Translations under genes and position numbers: made by a program | Part shown: positions 1 through 9,225 of the stretch, one piece after another | How positions within the stretch are numbered: position 1 is the stretch's first letter | Layout of the letters: the number at the start of each line of letters is the position of its first letter | Notes under the pieces: model-generated | Databases searched by the model: none | What the model saw: only the letters and a program-made list of their open reading frames with translations | What the model was told of the DNA's origin: nothing | DNA from: Nitriliruptoraceae bacterium | GTDB taxonomy: Bacteria > Actinomycetota > Nitriliruptoria > Nitriliruptorales > Nitriliruptoraceae | DNA: 36,458 bases | Assembly (NCBI GenBank): GCA_007136095.1 | Contig: SLHP01000055.1 | Location: 1-36,458, forward strand | Direction of reading: 5' to 3'

Positions 1-94
1 GGCCGGATCTGCGTCACCTGTCGACGCACATCTGCACGGACCAGCGCACCAGGGCACGCCACCGGCCGGATCTGCGTCACCTGTCGACGCACAT
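1..94. repeat. Two 63-bp tandem units with imperfect palindrome (left flank)
   Basis: Two copies of a unit start at GAT 6-8 and GAT 69-71, a period of 63 bp. Each carries an imperfect inverted repeat: GATCTGCGTC at 6-15 against GACGCACATC at 23-32, with one mismatch. The array runs off the left edge of the window. It is related in sequence to the 62-bp array at 1178-1455 and lies just past the stop codon of the minus-strand gene 106-1047. I see no gene in this stretch. Confidence 0.85.
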
Positions 95-105
95 CCGACC
101 GCGGG

Positions 106-1047
106 TCAACGGGCGCGCAGGCGCGGCGCCTCAACACCCAGTTCGTACGCCCGGGCAGCCAACGTCGCGCCCACCGTTGCGATCAGGGTCGTCGGGTCCT
201 CCAGATCGGCCCTGCTGACGTAGGTGAGCCGGATGTTCTGGCGGCGGAGCTCGGCGTCGCGGCTCGCATCGGCGGTTCGGCCTGTCAGCGTGCCGTGGTC
301 AACCGCCCCCTGGAACTCGAATCCCTGCCGAACCGATGAGAACCACCAGTCGGTCCTGCGTGACGGCGTCACCCAGACCTGCGCCTCGGGGGGCGGATCG
401 AACCGGCACAGGATCCTGCCGAGCTCGCGCTCGCCGTCGCCCGTGGCCTCCGACCGGTCGAGTTCCAGCAGGCGCAGCAACGACGCGTCATCGGGTCCTC
501 GCGGTGCCAGCGCCGCAACGCGGTCGCTCAAGCGGCCCGGCTTCAGAAGCCCCCGCCATCGCAACACGTCATGTGCCAAACGCAGTCGGCGGACACCCAG
601 TTCCTCCGCGAACGGTGCGCTTTCGATCAGCGCGTCGACGGGCGTGGCGATCCTGACCTCACCCCGCCACATGACCGCGCGACCGGGGTCGGGGTCACGA
701 CGCCGCGGGAACGACACCCCGCTGACCCGTCGGCCAGGCGGAAGCAGGACCTCGAAGGACACCGACCGGTTGAAGGCGGGGAACCCATCCAGGTCGAGCA
801 GCGACAGTGCGGCCGGCCCCGTCAGGGTCGCGCCCGACCCCGACCGGAGTGTCGCCGCGATCGCGGCCTGCACCGGAAGCCGTGCACCACCGAGCCGCCG
901 ATACACCCCGAGCTGGAGCGGCTCCCATCGGCCGGACCGCACCATCGCGTCGGCGGCGGCACGCCCGAGTCGCGTGGTCACCTGCTGGCGGGCGAGCACC
1001 CCCAACTGGGACTCGGTGAGGCCGAGGCACTCCGGTGGCAGATCCAT
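106..1047 (-). CDS. AbiEi-antitoxin-type / DUF559-like hypothetical protein
   Basis: A 313-residue protein. The N-terminus (about residues 1-60: LTESQLGVLARQQV, then SGRWEPLQLGVYR) looks like the winged-helix domain found on actinobacterial proteins annotated as type IV AbiEi-family antitoxin domain proteins. The C-terminal third (DWWFSS, FEFQGAVDHG, a late LTYVSRADLEDP) resembles the Vsr/DUF559 PD-(D/E)XK nuclease-like tail usual in that family. Such proteins are common and mostly uncharacterised, and no AbiEii toxin partner is next to it. The start at ATG 1047 is chosen because the frame stays open further upstream only through the palindromic repeats and low-quality sequence. Both flanks carry the same repeat family. 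A role in defence is not shown. The family assignment is moderately sure, the function unknown. Confidence 0.75.
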   Translation of the reverse strand: MDLPPECLGLTESQLGVLARQQVTTRLGRAAADAMVRSGRWEPLQLGVYRRLGGARLPVQAAIAATLRSGSGATLTGPAALSLLDLDGFPAFNRSVSFEVLLPPGRRVSGVSFPRRRDPDPGRAVMWRGEVRIATPVDALIESAPFAEELGVRRLRLAHDVLRWRGLLKPGRLSDRVAALAPRGPDDASLLRLLELDRSEATGDGERELGRILCRFDPPPEAQVWVTPSRRTDWWFSSVRQGFEFQGAVDHGTLTGRTADASRDAELRRQNIRLTYVSRADLEDPTTLIATVGATLAARAYELGVEAPRLRAR

Positions 1048-1177
1048 CCCTACAGCCTGCCACCCCGTCGCGGCCCGGAGCCGGCGATGTCGGAGGCCTG
1101 TGGATGGACACGTCCGACACCCAGGGCCCACCACCGGACAGGCCGCTGCACGAGCCAGGCCACCCCGGCCCGGTGCG

Positions 1178-1455
1178 GATCTGCGTCGCCCAGCGACGCG
1201 AACCTGCACGACCAGAGACATCAGGCGTGGAGCCGTGCGGATGTGCGTCGCCCAGCGACGCACATCTGCACAGCCGCAACCCCTCGGCATGAGCCACCAC
1301 GGATGTGCGTCGCCCAGCGACGCAAACCTGCACAGCCGCAACCCCCCGGCATGAGCCACCGCGGATGTGCGTCGCCCAGCGACGCACATCTGCACAGCCG
1401 CAACCCCTCGGCATGAGCCACCACGGATCCGCGTCGCCCAGCGACGCGAACCTGC
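1178..1455. repeat. Five 62-bp tandem units, each with a perfect hairpin core
   Basis: Units begin with GAT at 1178, 1240, 1302, 1364 and 1426, exactly 62 bp apart. The core is GCGTCGC-CCA-GCGACGC. In the second and fourth units (1240-1266 and 1364-1390) the arms extend to 12 bp of perfect complementarity around a CCA loop. Units 2-5 also share a linker (CAGCCGCAACCCC, then GGCATGAGCC); the linker after unit 1 has diverged. The array occupies most of the 455-bp gap between the stop of kgd and the start of the next minus-strand gene, and the rest of the gap (1048-1177, 1456-1502) shows no gene. It could terminate or stabilise the kgd transcript, or be a REP-like element. Confidence 0.92.
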
Positions 1456-1502
1456 AGGGAGGGGGCGGTCCGTGTGGGCGGGGCGGCCGGGCCGCGCCGC
1501 GG

Positions 1503-4500
1503 TCAGGCGTCGACGGGCCCGAGGGTGTCCTCCATGAGCTGCTCGAGCTCCTGGTCGTGGACCACATGCTGACCGGCGGCCGGAGAGGCGGACGGCACGC
1601 GCGACGCGCGACGCAGCACCCGGCCGTCGTCGAGTTCCTCCAGCAGGTTCCACAGTCGCCCGTCCACGAAGCCCCACGGGCCCATGTTCTCCGGCTCCTC
1701 CTGCACCCAGCAGATATCCGTCGCGTCCGGGTAGGTCGCGAGGATGTCCCGGATCTGCGCGGAGGGGAACGGGTACAGCTGCTCGACGCGCACGACCGGG
1801 ACGTCCAGTTCGCGCTCGTCACGCTCGCCCATCACGTCGTAGGCGACCTTGCCGGAGCACAGGACCACGGTCCTGACCGAGGCGCGGTCACGGTCCCCGG
1901 ACACCCACGCGGGATCGTCCACGGTCTCGCGGAACGAGCCGGACGTGAACTCGGAGATGTCGGAGAACGCGTTCGGGGAACGCAGCAGCGACTTCGGCGT
2001 GAAGATGATCAGCGGCTTGCGGATCTCACGGTGCATCTGCCGGCGCAGGACGTGGAAGTACTGCGATGCCGTGGTGGCGTTGACCACCTGGATGTTGTCC
2101 TCGGCGCAGAGCACCAGGAAGCGCTCGATCCGGGCGGAGCTGTGTTCGGGGCCCTGCCCCTCGTAGCCATGCGGCAGCAGCATCACCAGCCCGGAGGTCT
2201 CCTCCCACTTGTCCTCGGCAGCGACGATGAACTGGTCGATCGTGATCTGTGCCCCGTTGACGAAGTCACCGAACTGCGCCTCCCAGGCGACCAGTGCGGT
2301 CTTGTCCTCCACCGAGTAGCCGTACTCGAACCCGACCGCGGCGTACTCACTCAACAGTGAGTCGTAGATGAACCACCGGCCCTGGTCCTCATCGAGGTTG
2401 GCCAGTGGCAGGTACTCTTCACCGGTCTTGAAGTCGACCTGCACGGCGTGACGCTGCGAGAAGGTCCCGCGGCGCGAGTCCTGCCCGGCCAGCCGCACCG
2501 TCGTGCCCTCGAGCAGCAACGATCCGAACGCCAGCGTCTCGCCGAGCGCCCAGTCGATCGTGCCGGTCTCGTAGCGTTCCCGGGCCTTCTTGAAGATCCG
2601 ATCGAGCTTGGGATGCCGGGTGAAGCCGTCGTGCTGGTTGAACTGGACGTCGGCGATCCGGTCGAGGGACTCCTTGGCCACCCCCGTGTCGACCGCGTCT
2701 TCCAACTCGATGGAGGGTTCGGGACGCACGGCCTGCGGCGGTTCCGGCGGGGCGGCCTGTCTGGTCTCCTCGAAGGCCGACTGCAGCCGCCCCTCGAAGT
2801 CTTCGAGGAAGCTCTCCGCCTGCTCGATGGAGATGTCCCCGCGCCGCACGAGGCGCTCGGTGTAGAGCTTGCGGGCCGAGCGGTTGCTGTCGATCAGTTC
2901 GTACATCTGCGGCTGGGTGAACGACGGGTCGTCGGCCTCGTTGTGCCCATGGCGCCGGTAACAGACCAGGTCGATCACGATGTCACGCTGGAACCTCTGC
3001 CGGTAGTCGAACGCGAGGCGGGCCACCCGCACGACCGCCTCGGGGTCGTCACCGTTGACGTGGAGGATGGGGGCCTGGACGGTCTTGGCGACGTCCGTGG
3101 CGTAGAACGACGACCTCGACTCCTCGGGCGAGGTGGTGAACCCGACCTGGTTGTTGATCACGACGTGCACGGTCCCGCCGGTCCGGTAGCCGCGCAGCTG
3201 CGACAGGTTCAGCGTCTCAACCACGACCCCCTGGCCGGCGAACGCGGCATCACCGTGCATCAGCAGCGGCAGGACCGGGTAGATGCCCTCATCGCCCTGG
3301 TCGTAGCGGTCCTGCATGGCGCGCGAGATGCCTTCGACGACCGGGTTGACCGCTTCGAGGTGGGACGGGTTCGGTGGCAGGTGCAGTTCGGCGGTGTTGC
3401 CGGCACGCGTCTCGTAGGTCCCCCGGGTCCCGAGGTGGTACTTGACGTCACCGGAGCCCTGGACGGTGTCGGGGTCGATGTGCCCCTCGAACTCCCCGAA
3501 GATCTGCCGGTGGGATTTCTTGAGGATGTTGGACAGGACGTTCAGGCGGCCGCGGTGGGCCATGCCCATCACGATGTCCTTGATGCCGCTGTCCACGGCG
3601 GCCTCGCAGACGGCGTCCAGCAGTGGGATCAGCGACTCCGCGCCCTCCAGCCCGAACCGCTTCTGCCCGACGTACTTGGTGTGCAGGAACGACTCGAAGG
3701 CCTCCGCGGCGTTCAGCCGCTCGAGGATCCAGAGCTGATCCTCCGGTGGGACGTCTTCGTCGACACCCTCGACCTGCTCACGGATCCAGGCCTTCTCCTC
3801 CGGGTCGAGGACGTGGCCGTACTCGATGCCGATCGTGCGGCAGTAGGCGTCGCGCAGCACCCCGAGGATGTCGCCCAGGCCCATCTTCTGCGTCGACCCG
3901 CCAACATCGGTGAGGAAGTCGCGGTCCAGGTCCCAGATCGACAGGCCGTAGTAGGTCGGGTCGAGTTCCGGGTGCATCTCGGGTGGACGCTGCCGGAGCG
4001 GATCGAGGTCCGCGATCAGGTGGCCACGGACGCGGTACATGTTGGCGAGCTGCCCGACCTTCATCTGCTTGGACAGCAGATCGGTCTGGCTGTCCACGTC
4101 GGTGGAATCGGTGCGCCACCGGGCCGGCTCGTAGGGCAGGCCGAGCGACGAGAACACCTCGTCGTAGAAGCCGTCCTTGCCGAGCAGCAACTCGTGCACC
4201 CGGGAGAGGTACATCCCGGACTCCGCGCCCTGGATGACCCGGTGGTCGTAGGTGGAGGTCAACGTGATGACCTTGCCGACCCCGAGCTTCGCGAGCGTGC
4301 GCGTGTCGGCGGCCTGGTACTCCGCCGGGTAGTTGATGGCGCCGACACCCAGGATCGCCGCCTGCCCGCTCATCAGCCGCGGAACGGAGTGGACCGTGCC
4401 GATCGTCCCCGGGTTGGTCAGCGTGATCGTTCCCCCGGAGAACATCGCCGGATCGAGCTTCTTGAGACGGATCTTGCGGATCACGTCCTCGTAGGCCCGC

Positions 4501-5126
4501 AGGAACCCCTCGAAGCTCAGCGTGTCCGCGTCCTTGATGACGGGCACCATCAGGGTGCGGCTGCCGTCGTCGTTCTCGATGTCGACGGCCAGCCCCAGGC
4601 CGAAGCTCTCAGGACGGAGCAGCCCCGGCTTGCCCTCCTCGGCCTCTGCGAAGGTGTTCTTCATGGCGGGGACGGTCTCAACCGCCTTGACCATCGCGTA
4701 GGCGATCAGGTGGGTGAACGACACCTTCCCACCGCGCGTGCGTCGCAGGTAGTTGTTGATGATGCGCCGGTTGACCTCGAGCAGCTTCGCGGGAACATCG
4801 CGCACCGAGGTCGCCGTCGGGACCCCGAGCGAGGTCTCCATGTTCTCGACGATCCTGGCCGCCACCCCGCGGATACGTTCGGGATCCGGCCCGTCCTCCG
4901 GTACGGCCGCGACCGCTTTCCGGGGCGCTGGCGACGCTTCGGGGGTGACCGTCGAGCCGTTGGTCGTCGACCCGGCCTCGTCGGGCCGGTAGTCCGCGAA
5001 GAACTCCTGCCAGCCCTTCGACAGGGCGTCGGGATCCTCGCGGTACTGCTCGTACATCTCCTCGACGAGCCACGCGTTGAGTTCCGAACGCGACGATGGG
5101 GACGAATCCTGCGGGCGATTGGCCAT
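1503..5126 (-). CDS. kgd: Multifunctional 2-oxoglutarate dehydrogenase E1/E2 (Kgd)
   Basis: A 1207-residue fusion matching the actinobacterial 2-oxoglutarate decarboxylase/dehydrogenase of the TCA cycle. Residues 1-40 hold the E1-type N-terminal segment (NAWLVEEMYEQYREDPDAL), then a Pro/Ala-rich linker. Residues about 85-330 are an E2 succinyltransferase catalytic domain without a lipoyl domain, with the catalytic His at 295 in TYDHRVIQG. The remaining ~870 residues are the thiamine-diphosphate E1 (GMAHRGRLNVL, HGDAAFAGQGV, NNQVGFTTS, then the transketolase C-domain with LPHGYEGQGPEHSSARIERF). The ATG at 5126 (MANRPQ) fits the family N-terminus; an upstream in-frame ATG at 5312 would add 62 residues unlike the family. 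Length is close to the mycobacterial protein. In that family regulation is by GarA; no garA is visible here. Palindromic repeats lie immediately 3'. Confidence 0.96.
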   Translation of the reverse strand: MANRPQDSSPSSRSELNAWLVEEMYEQYREDPDALSKGWQEFFADYRPDEAGSTTNGSTVTPEASPAPRKAVAAVPEDGPDPERIRGVAARIVENMETSLGVPTATSVRDVPAKLLEVNRRIINNYLRRTRGGKVSFTHLIAYAMVKAVETVPAMKNTFAEAEEGKPGLLRPESFGLGLAVDIENDDGSRTLMVPVIKDADTLSFEGFLRAYEDVIRKIRLKKLDPAMFSGGTITLTNPGTIGTVHSVPRLMSGQAAILGVGAINYPAEYQAADTRTLAKLGVGKVITLTSTYDHRVIQGAESGMYLSRVHELLLGKDGFYDEVFSSLGLPYEPARWRTDSTDVDSQTDLLSKQMKVGQLANMYRVRGHLIADLDPLRQRPPEMHPELDPTYYGLSIWDLDRDFLTDVGGSTQKMGLGDILGVLRDAYCRTIGIEYGHVLDPEEKAWIREQVEGVDEDVPPEDQLWILERLNAAEAFESFLHTKYVGQKRFGLEGAESLIPLLDAVCEAAVDSGIKDIVMGMAHRGRLNVLSNILKKSHRQIFGEFEGHIDPDTVQGSGDVKYHLGTRGTYETRAGNTAELHLPPNPSHLEAVNPVVEGISRAMQDRYDQGDEGIYPVLPLLMHGDAAFAGQGVVVETLNLSQLRGYRTGGTVHVVINNQVGFTTSPEESRSSFYATDVAKTVQAPILHVNGDDPEAVVRVARLAFDYRQRFQRDIVIDLVCYRRHGHNEADDPSFTQPQMYELIDSNRSARKLYTERLVRRGDISIEQAESFLEDFEGRLQSAFEETRQAAPPEPPQAVRPEPSIELEDAVDTGVAKESLDRIADVQFNQHDGFTRHPKLDRIFKKARERYETGTIDWALGETLAFGSLLLEGTTVRLAGQDSRRGTFSQRHAVQVDFKTGEEYLPLANLDEDQGRWFIYDSLLSEYAAVGFEYGYSVEDKTALVAWEAQFGDFVNGAQITIDQFIVAAEDKWEETSGLVMLLPHGYEGQGPEHSSARIERFLVLCAEDNIQVVNATTASQYFHVLRRQMHREIRKPLIIFTPKSLLRSPNAFSDISEFTSGSFRETVDDPAWVSGDRDRASVRTVVLCSGKVAYDVMGERDERELDVPVVRVEQLYPFPSAQIRDILATYPDATDICWVQEEPENMGPWGFVDGRLWNLLEELDDGRVLRRASRVPSASPAAGQHVVHDQELEQLMEDTLGPVDA

Positions 5127-5314
5127 CGGTGGCGAGTCCTGAGCGGGGGGGACGGTCCCGACAGGGTAGGCCGTCGCAGCCGGCGCACGTCGAGCCGCGC
5201 CGACGATGCCGGGAACCCGAGCGCTCTGCGTGACGTCCCACCGATCGGACGTGGTCATCGGCTCCGCCGGGCGGGCCACGACCCCGCCGACAGACCACGA
5301 CCTGGAGCACACCG

Positions 5315-6322
5315 ATGACGAGGTTGCGAACGATCACCACCGTGCTGGCCATCAGCGCCGTGCTCATCGCCTGTTCCGGCGACGATGCCGCCCAGACCGT
5401 GACCAGCGATGCGCGGGACTCGGCAGATGGGTTCGGTGACGTCGAGGTTGGCGAAGACGCCGAAGCACCGGCATCCGAGCCGGACCGCGGTGTTGCCGAG
5501 GACGCCGACGAGTCGAACCGGGGAGGCGCGACGGCGATCGCACAGGCCAACCGGCGCGTGATCCGCACGGCGGAGCTGACCCTCGAGGTCGAGGACACCG
5601 CCGCCGCGCTGGACGAGGTGATCGCGACCGCCGACCGGGTCGGCGGTTTCACCGCGACCTCGGACCTGCAACGCGACATCGACGGCGTGGTCAGCGGAAC
5701 GATCACGTTGCGCGTGCCGTCGGACGAGCTCAACTCGGTCGTCGAGGCGCTGGAGGCCATCGGCGACGCGGTCCCCGTCAACCGGATCGACGAACGTGAC
5801 GTCACCATGGAATCCGCCGACCTGCGGGCCAGGATCGACAACCTCACCGCCTTCGAGCGCGAACTGACGGCGCTGCTCGCCGACGTCCGCGAGGAGACCA
5901 GCCGACCCGAGGACCTCCTGGCGATCTTCGAACGCATCCGTAGCGTGCGGGAGGAGATCGACGTCATGGAGGGACGTCTGGCGAGCATCGACGAACAGGT
6001 GGCGTTGTCGACCGTGCGCGTCACGCTCCAACCGACCGAGCGGATCGAGCCCTTCTCGGACACCGGCTGGGCCCCGGGCGAGACCTTCCGGGAGGCCCTG
6101 GCCGCCACGACACGCGCGCTCGCCACCATCGCCGATGCCGCCATCTGGCTGGTGGTGACCGCCCTGCCCGTCGCGCTGACCATCCTGATCGTGCCGGTCC
6201 TGCTCATCGTGGTGCTCGTTCGCTGGGCCCGGCAGCGCAGCCGGAGCCGACCGTCGCGGGAACACACCACCCCGCCACCGCCATCCCCGCCGTCCGAGCC
6301 ACCGACAGCTCCGGCCAGCTGA
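5315..6322 (+). CDS. DUF4349-domain lipoprotein
   Basis: A 335-residue predicted lipoprotein. The signal peptide ends in a lipobox (AVLIAC) with Cys20. A low-complexity acidic segment (residues 22-75) precedes a DUF4349-type domain (VIRTAELTLEVEDTAAAL, then VGGFTATSD, then SADLRARIDNLTAFERELTALL), which has an internal heptad-rich coiled coil around residues 165-225. One C-terminal transmembrane segment lies near 276-302, followed by a basic, then Pro/Ser-rich cytoplasmic tail. The function of DUF4349 is unknown; it is typically an envelope protein. The start ATG has GGAG about 8 nt upstream. The gene is divergent from kgd (188-bp gap) and lies 34 bp before the penicillin-binding protein, so the two may be cotranscribed. 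Confidence 0.85.
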   Translation: MTRLRTITTVLAISAVLIACSGDDAAQTVTSDARDSADGFGDVEVGEDAEAPASEPDRGVAEDADESNRGGATAIAQANRRVIRTAELTLEVEDTAAALDEVIATADRVGGFTATSDLQRDIDGVVSGTITLRVPSDELNSVVEALEAIGDAVPVNRIDERDVTMESADLRARIDNLTAFERELTALLADVREETSRPEDLLAIFERIRSVREEIDVMEGRLASIDEQVALSTVRVTLQPTERIEPFSDTGWAPGETFREALAATTRALATIADAAIWLVVTALPVALTILIVPVLLIVVLVRWARQRSRSRPSREHTTPPPPSPPSEPPTAPAS

Positions 6323-6356
6323 GCGGTACCGTCTCTCAGAACCTCGCAGGAAGGCG

Positions 6357-8357
6357 GTGACCGTGCGGTTCAGGGATCTTGTATCGCTCCTGCTCGGCCT
6401 GGTCATCGCCGCCGGTGTCGCCTACGGCGTGTGGACGTGGGTCAACGACGATCCGAGCGAGCCGGGGACGACACCCAGCGCCGAGCCCCCACCCGACCCC
6501 GCGGAGATCACGGCGCGCGAGTACCTCGACGCCTGGGCCGCGGGCGACCACCTCGACATGCTCGACCTCGTCCGCGATCCCCCGGACGACTTCATCGCGC
6601 GGCACACCCAGCTGCGCAGCGGTCTGCAGGTCAGTGCCGCCACGATGACCCCGGGGACGATGACCAGCGATGTCGATGGTCGGGCCGCCTTCCCCGTCAC
6701 CGTCGAGTTGGAGGTCCCCTACGCCGAGGAGCCGCTGACCTGGGAGACGGAACTGAACCTGGTCCGCGACCGCGGGAACTGGGGGGTCGTATGGTCGCTC
6801 ACCACGATCCACCCCGAACTGCGTGAGTCGTGGGAGTTCGGCACGGAAGCCGAGTCCGTCGACCGCAAGAGCATCCTCGCCGCCGATGGCACCGTCCTGT
6901 CCGGCGAGAGCACCCTGGTCACGTTCGGCTTCGAGCCCACCGCGGTGCAGGACGTCGAGGAGGTCGTCGAGGCCTTCGCCGACGCCATCCCCGGGAGCGA
7001 GTCCGCCGCGGAACGTGAACTCAACCGCGACAACCTCGTCGACGGTTGGTTCTACCCGATCGTGACCGTGTCCACGGAGCAGGCCGATGATGCTGCGCCG
7101 AGGTTGCGCGAGGTCTCCGGCGTGCTGCGCCAGACCGACAGCGGCCGCGCACTGTTCGATGACGGCTTCGCCCAGCACGTCGTCGGCATCTACGCGGAGG
7201 CCACGGCCGAGCAACTCGAGGAGATCGAGGACGGGGAACCGGGTCTGGAGATCGGCCAGTTCGGGCTCGAGCGGGCGTTCGAGGACCGTCTGACCGGGAG
7301 CGACATCGTGCGGGCGGGCCTGCGCGAACGTGATCAGGCCGGCGATGAGCCCCTGCGGGTCGTCATCGCCGAGACCCAGGCCGACCCGTCGAGCGACGTG
7401 ATCACGACCCTGGACATCCAGGTCCAACGGGCGATCGAGAACGCGCTGGTCGGCACCAGTGGGGACATCGGGATCGTCGCGATCGACGCCTCGAACGGGG
7501 CGATCCTCGGCACGGCCAGCCGCCCTCTGTCGGGCTACAACCGCGCCATCGCGGGCCGGTTCCCGCCCGGCTCGACGTTCAAGACGGTCACCGCGGAGGC
7601 CATCCTGGCGTCCGGTATCGGGCCCGATGATCCCACCGACTGCCCCGCTGAGACCACCATCGGGGGTCTGCGGGTCCCGAACGCCGGTGACCAGGGGCGC
7701 GGGACGATCCCGTTCCGGGCGGCGTTCGCGTTCTCCTGCAACACGACGTTCGCACGGTTGGGTGCGGATCTGGGCGCCGATGAACTGGTCGCCGCGGCCG
7801 AGCGCTTCGGGTTCGGGGTCGAGCCCGAGCTTCCGCTGACCGCCTTCGGCGGCTCGTTCCCGACGCCCGAGGACACCGCCGAGGTGGCTGCTGCCGCGTT
7901 CGGCCAGGCCCGCGTCGAAGCGTCGGCGCTGCACATGGCCAGCGTCGCTGCGGCCGCCACGACGGGCACCTGGTACCGGCCCTACCTCCTCGATGAGGAT
8001 GCCGCGACCGAGCAGCGCGACCTCTCCGAGGGCGTCACCGACGACCTCCGGGAGCTGATGCGCGCCGTCGTCACGGATGGCACGGGCACCGAAGCCGGCG
8101 TCGAGGACCGGGAGGTGTTCGGCAAGACCGGCACCGCCCAGGCCACCGGCGACATCGAGCACGCCTGGTTCATCGGCGCCTACGACGGGGTCGGGTTCGC
8201 GATCGTCGTCGAGGACGGTGGCGCCGGCGGTCAGGTCGCCGGGCCCATCGCGGCGCGGTTCGTGCGCGAGCTCGCGGACCAGCGACGGATCGCGGCGGAG
8301 CGTGCCGACGGGGACGGGGAGCAGCCCGCGGACGATGAGGACGACACGGATGGCTGA
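6357..8357 (+). CDS. Penicillin-binding protein, transpeptidase with NTF2-like N-terminal domain
   Basis: A peptidoglycan D,D-transpeptidase of the class B type, anchored by one N-terminal transmembrane helix (residues 8-27). Residues about 45-155 look like the NTF2-like MecA-N domain, then comes a PBP dimerisation region. The catalytic domain has all three motifs: SxxK as S406-T-F-K409, SxN as S460-C-N462 and KTG as K590-T-G592. The domain order resembles PbpA-type or PBP2a-like actinobacterial enzymes that cross-link peptidoglycan outside the membrane. Two GTG starts are possible: 6357, only 2 nt from AGGAAGG, and 6363, with better spacing of 8 nt; the protein differs by two residues. The C-terminal tail is acidic. 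No lipid II flippase, ftsW or serine/threonine kinase gene is adjacent. Confidence 0.92.
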   Translation: MTVRFRDLVSLLLGLVIAAGVAYGVWTWVNDDPSEPGTTPSAEPPPDPAEITAREYLDAWAAGDHLDMLDLVRDPPDDFIARHTQLRSGLQVSAATMTPGTMTSDVDGRAAFPVTVELEVPYAEEPLTWETELNLVRDRGNWGVVWSLTTIHPELRESWEFGTEAESVDRKSILAADGTVLSGESTLVTFGFEPTAVQDVEEVVEAFADAIPGSESAAERELNRDNLVDGWFYPIVTVSTEQADDAAPRLREVSGVLRQTDSGRALFDDGFAQHVVGIYAEATAEQLEEIEDGEPGLEIGQFGLERAFEDRLTGSDIVRAGLRERDQAGDEPLRVVIAETQADPSSDVITTLDIQVQRAIENALVGTSGDIGIVAIDASNGAILGTASRPLSGYNRAIAGRFPPGSTFKTVTAEAILASGIGPDDPTDCPAETTIGGLRVPNAGDQGRGTIPFRAAFAFSCNTTFARLGADLGADELVAAAERFGFGVEPELPLTAFGGSFPTPEDTAEVAAAAFGQARVEASALHMASVAAAATTGTWYRPYLLDEDAATEQRDLSEGVTDDLRELMRAVVTDGTGTEAGVEDREVFGKTGTAQATGDIEHAWFIGAYDGVGFAIVVEDGGAGGQVAGPIAARFVRELADQRRIAAERADGDGEQPADDEDDTDG

Positions 8358-8454
8358 CGCGGGTTGCACCCGACGGCGGCGGGTTGCGCGAACCCGGGCG
8401 TGATCGGGGCCCCGGTACCGTCACCGTTCACGCGACCCCGACGAGGTTCACGCC

Positions 8455-9030
8455 ATGCCCACCCTGACGTTGACCGGCGACACCGACGCCGACGCCCTGC
8501 TGTCCGACAACGGCTTCGCACTGTTGGTCGGCATGCTGCTCGACCAGCAGATCGCCATGGAGTTGGCGTTCGTCGGACCGCACCGCCTCGACCAGCGGGT
8601 GGACGGTCCACTGACCCCCGCGACGATCGCGGCGATGTCCCCTGACGAGCTCGAGCCGCTCTTCCGTGAGAAGCCGGCCCTGCACCGCTACCCCGGCTCG
8701 ATGGCCAAGCGGGTCCATGCCCTGGCGGTCCACCTCGTCGAGGAGCACGACGGCGACGCCAGCAACGTCTGGGACGAAGCGAGCTCGGGCGCCGACCTGC
8801 TCAAGCGCCTGAGGGCGTTGCCCGGCTTCGGGGAGCAGAAGGCCCGCATCTTCGTGGCGCTGCTCGGCAAACAGTGCGGGGTGACGCCGGCTGGATGGGA
8901 AGAGGCCGCGGGCGACTACGGGCTGGACGGCTACCGGTCGATCGCGGACGTCACCAGCGAACAGACCCTCGCGAAGGTCCGCGAGTTCAAGCAGGCCCAG
9001 AAGGCGGCGAAGAAGGCTGCCGCCTCCTGA
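8455..9030 (+). CDS. HhH-GPD family base-excision-repair-like protein
   Basis: A 191-residue protein of the short actinobacterial HhH-GPD family. Near the N-terminus GFALLVGMLLDQQIAME matches the family's Q-rich helix. A helix-hairpin-helix lies at LPGFGEQKARIFVALLGK (about residues 121-138), followed by a YGLDGYRSIADV segment that holds the candidate catalytic Asp region. Members are annotated as putative DNA glycosylases; the substrate lesion is unknown and the protein lacks the Fe-S cluster cysteines of Nth/MutY. The Ala/Lys-rich C-terminus could contact DNA. The ATG lies about 100 bp after the penicillin-binding protein gene; no strong Shine-Dalgarno is seen apart from GAGG about 8 nt upstream. 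Confidence 0.85.
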   Translation: MPTLTLTGDTDADALLSDNGFALLVGMLLDQQIAMELAFVGPHRLDQRVDGPLTPATIAAMSPDELEPLFREKPALHRYPGSMAKRVHALAVHLVEEHDGDASNVWDEASSGADLLKRLRALPGFGEQKARIFVALLGKQCGVTPAGWEEAAGDYGLDGYRSIADVTSEQTLAKVREFKQAQKAAKKAAAS

Positions 9031-9069
9031 TCGACCCGACCACCGCCTCGATCGACCCGACCGGTCTGG

Positions 9070-9225
9070 CTACTCCGGCACGATCGTCCACGAGAACACG
9101 ACCATCGTGGCCAGCCCCATCGCCAACATGCCGGTCGGGGCCCATCCCCAGCCGCGGCTCCACGGCCACACGGGCGCCGCAGCGACCACGAGCAGCGCGA
9201 CCAACACCATCGGGATCGTGAACAT
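9070..9225 (-). CDS. Tiny DUF3309-like membrane protein
   Basis: A 51-residue hydrophobic protein with two predicted transmembrane helices (residues 3-16 and about 28-46) around a conserved-looking turn, [15 protein letters not shown]. This matches the pattern of the DUF3309 family (about 50 residues, WPYSRGWGYGPSG-type centre). Function unknown. The ATG at 9225 is chosen to give the family length. Upstream in-frame codons up to 9369 encode a Cys/Arg-rich stretch unlike coding sequence. It lies between the HhH-GPD gene (convergent) and rimK (divergent). Confidence 0.65.
   Translation of the reverse strand: MFTIPMVLVALLVVAAAPVWPWSRGWGWAPTGMLAMGLATMVVFSWTIVPE

Noticed and set aside
1178-1455. 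CRISPR array
   Set aside because: Units are nearly identical along their full 62 bp with no variable spacers, palindromic at the centre, and no cas gene is present.
1048-1677. N-terminal extension of the 106-1047 gene through the repeats
   Set aside because: The open frame exists only because the repeats and GC-rich DNA lack stops; translation is Arg/Ala/Cys-rich and overlaps the end of kgd.
5127-5312. 62-residue extension of Kgd from ATG 5312
   Set aside because: No similarity to the known N-terminus; the family begins just before NAWLVEEMY.
2448-5318. 956-codon open frame opposite kgd
   Set aside because: It is a mirror frame of a strongly conserved gene in high-GC DNA; the composition is Arg/Val/Asp-rich with no family motif.
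6336-8369. 677-codon open frame opposite the penicillin-binding protein
   Set aside because: Antisense shadow; the plus-strand gene has intact SxxK, SxN and KTG motifs.
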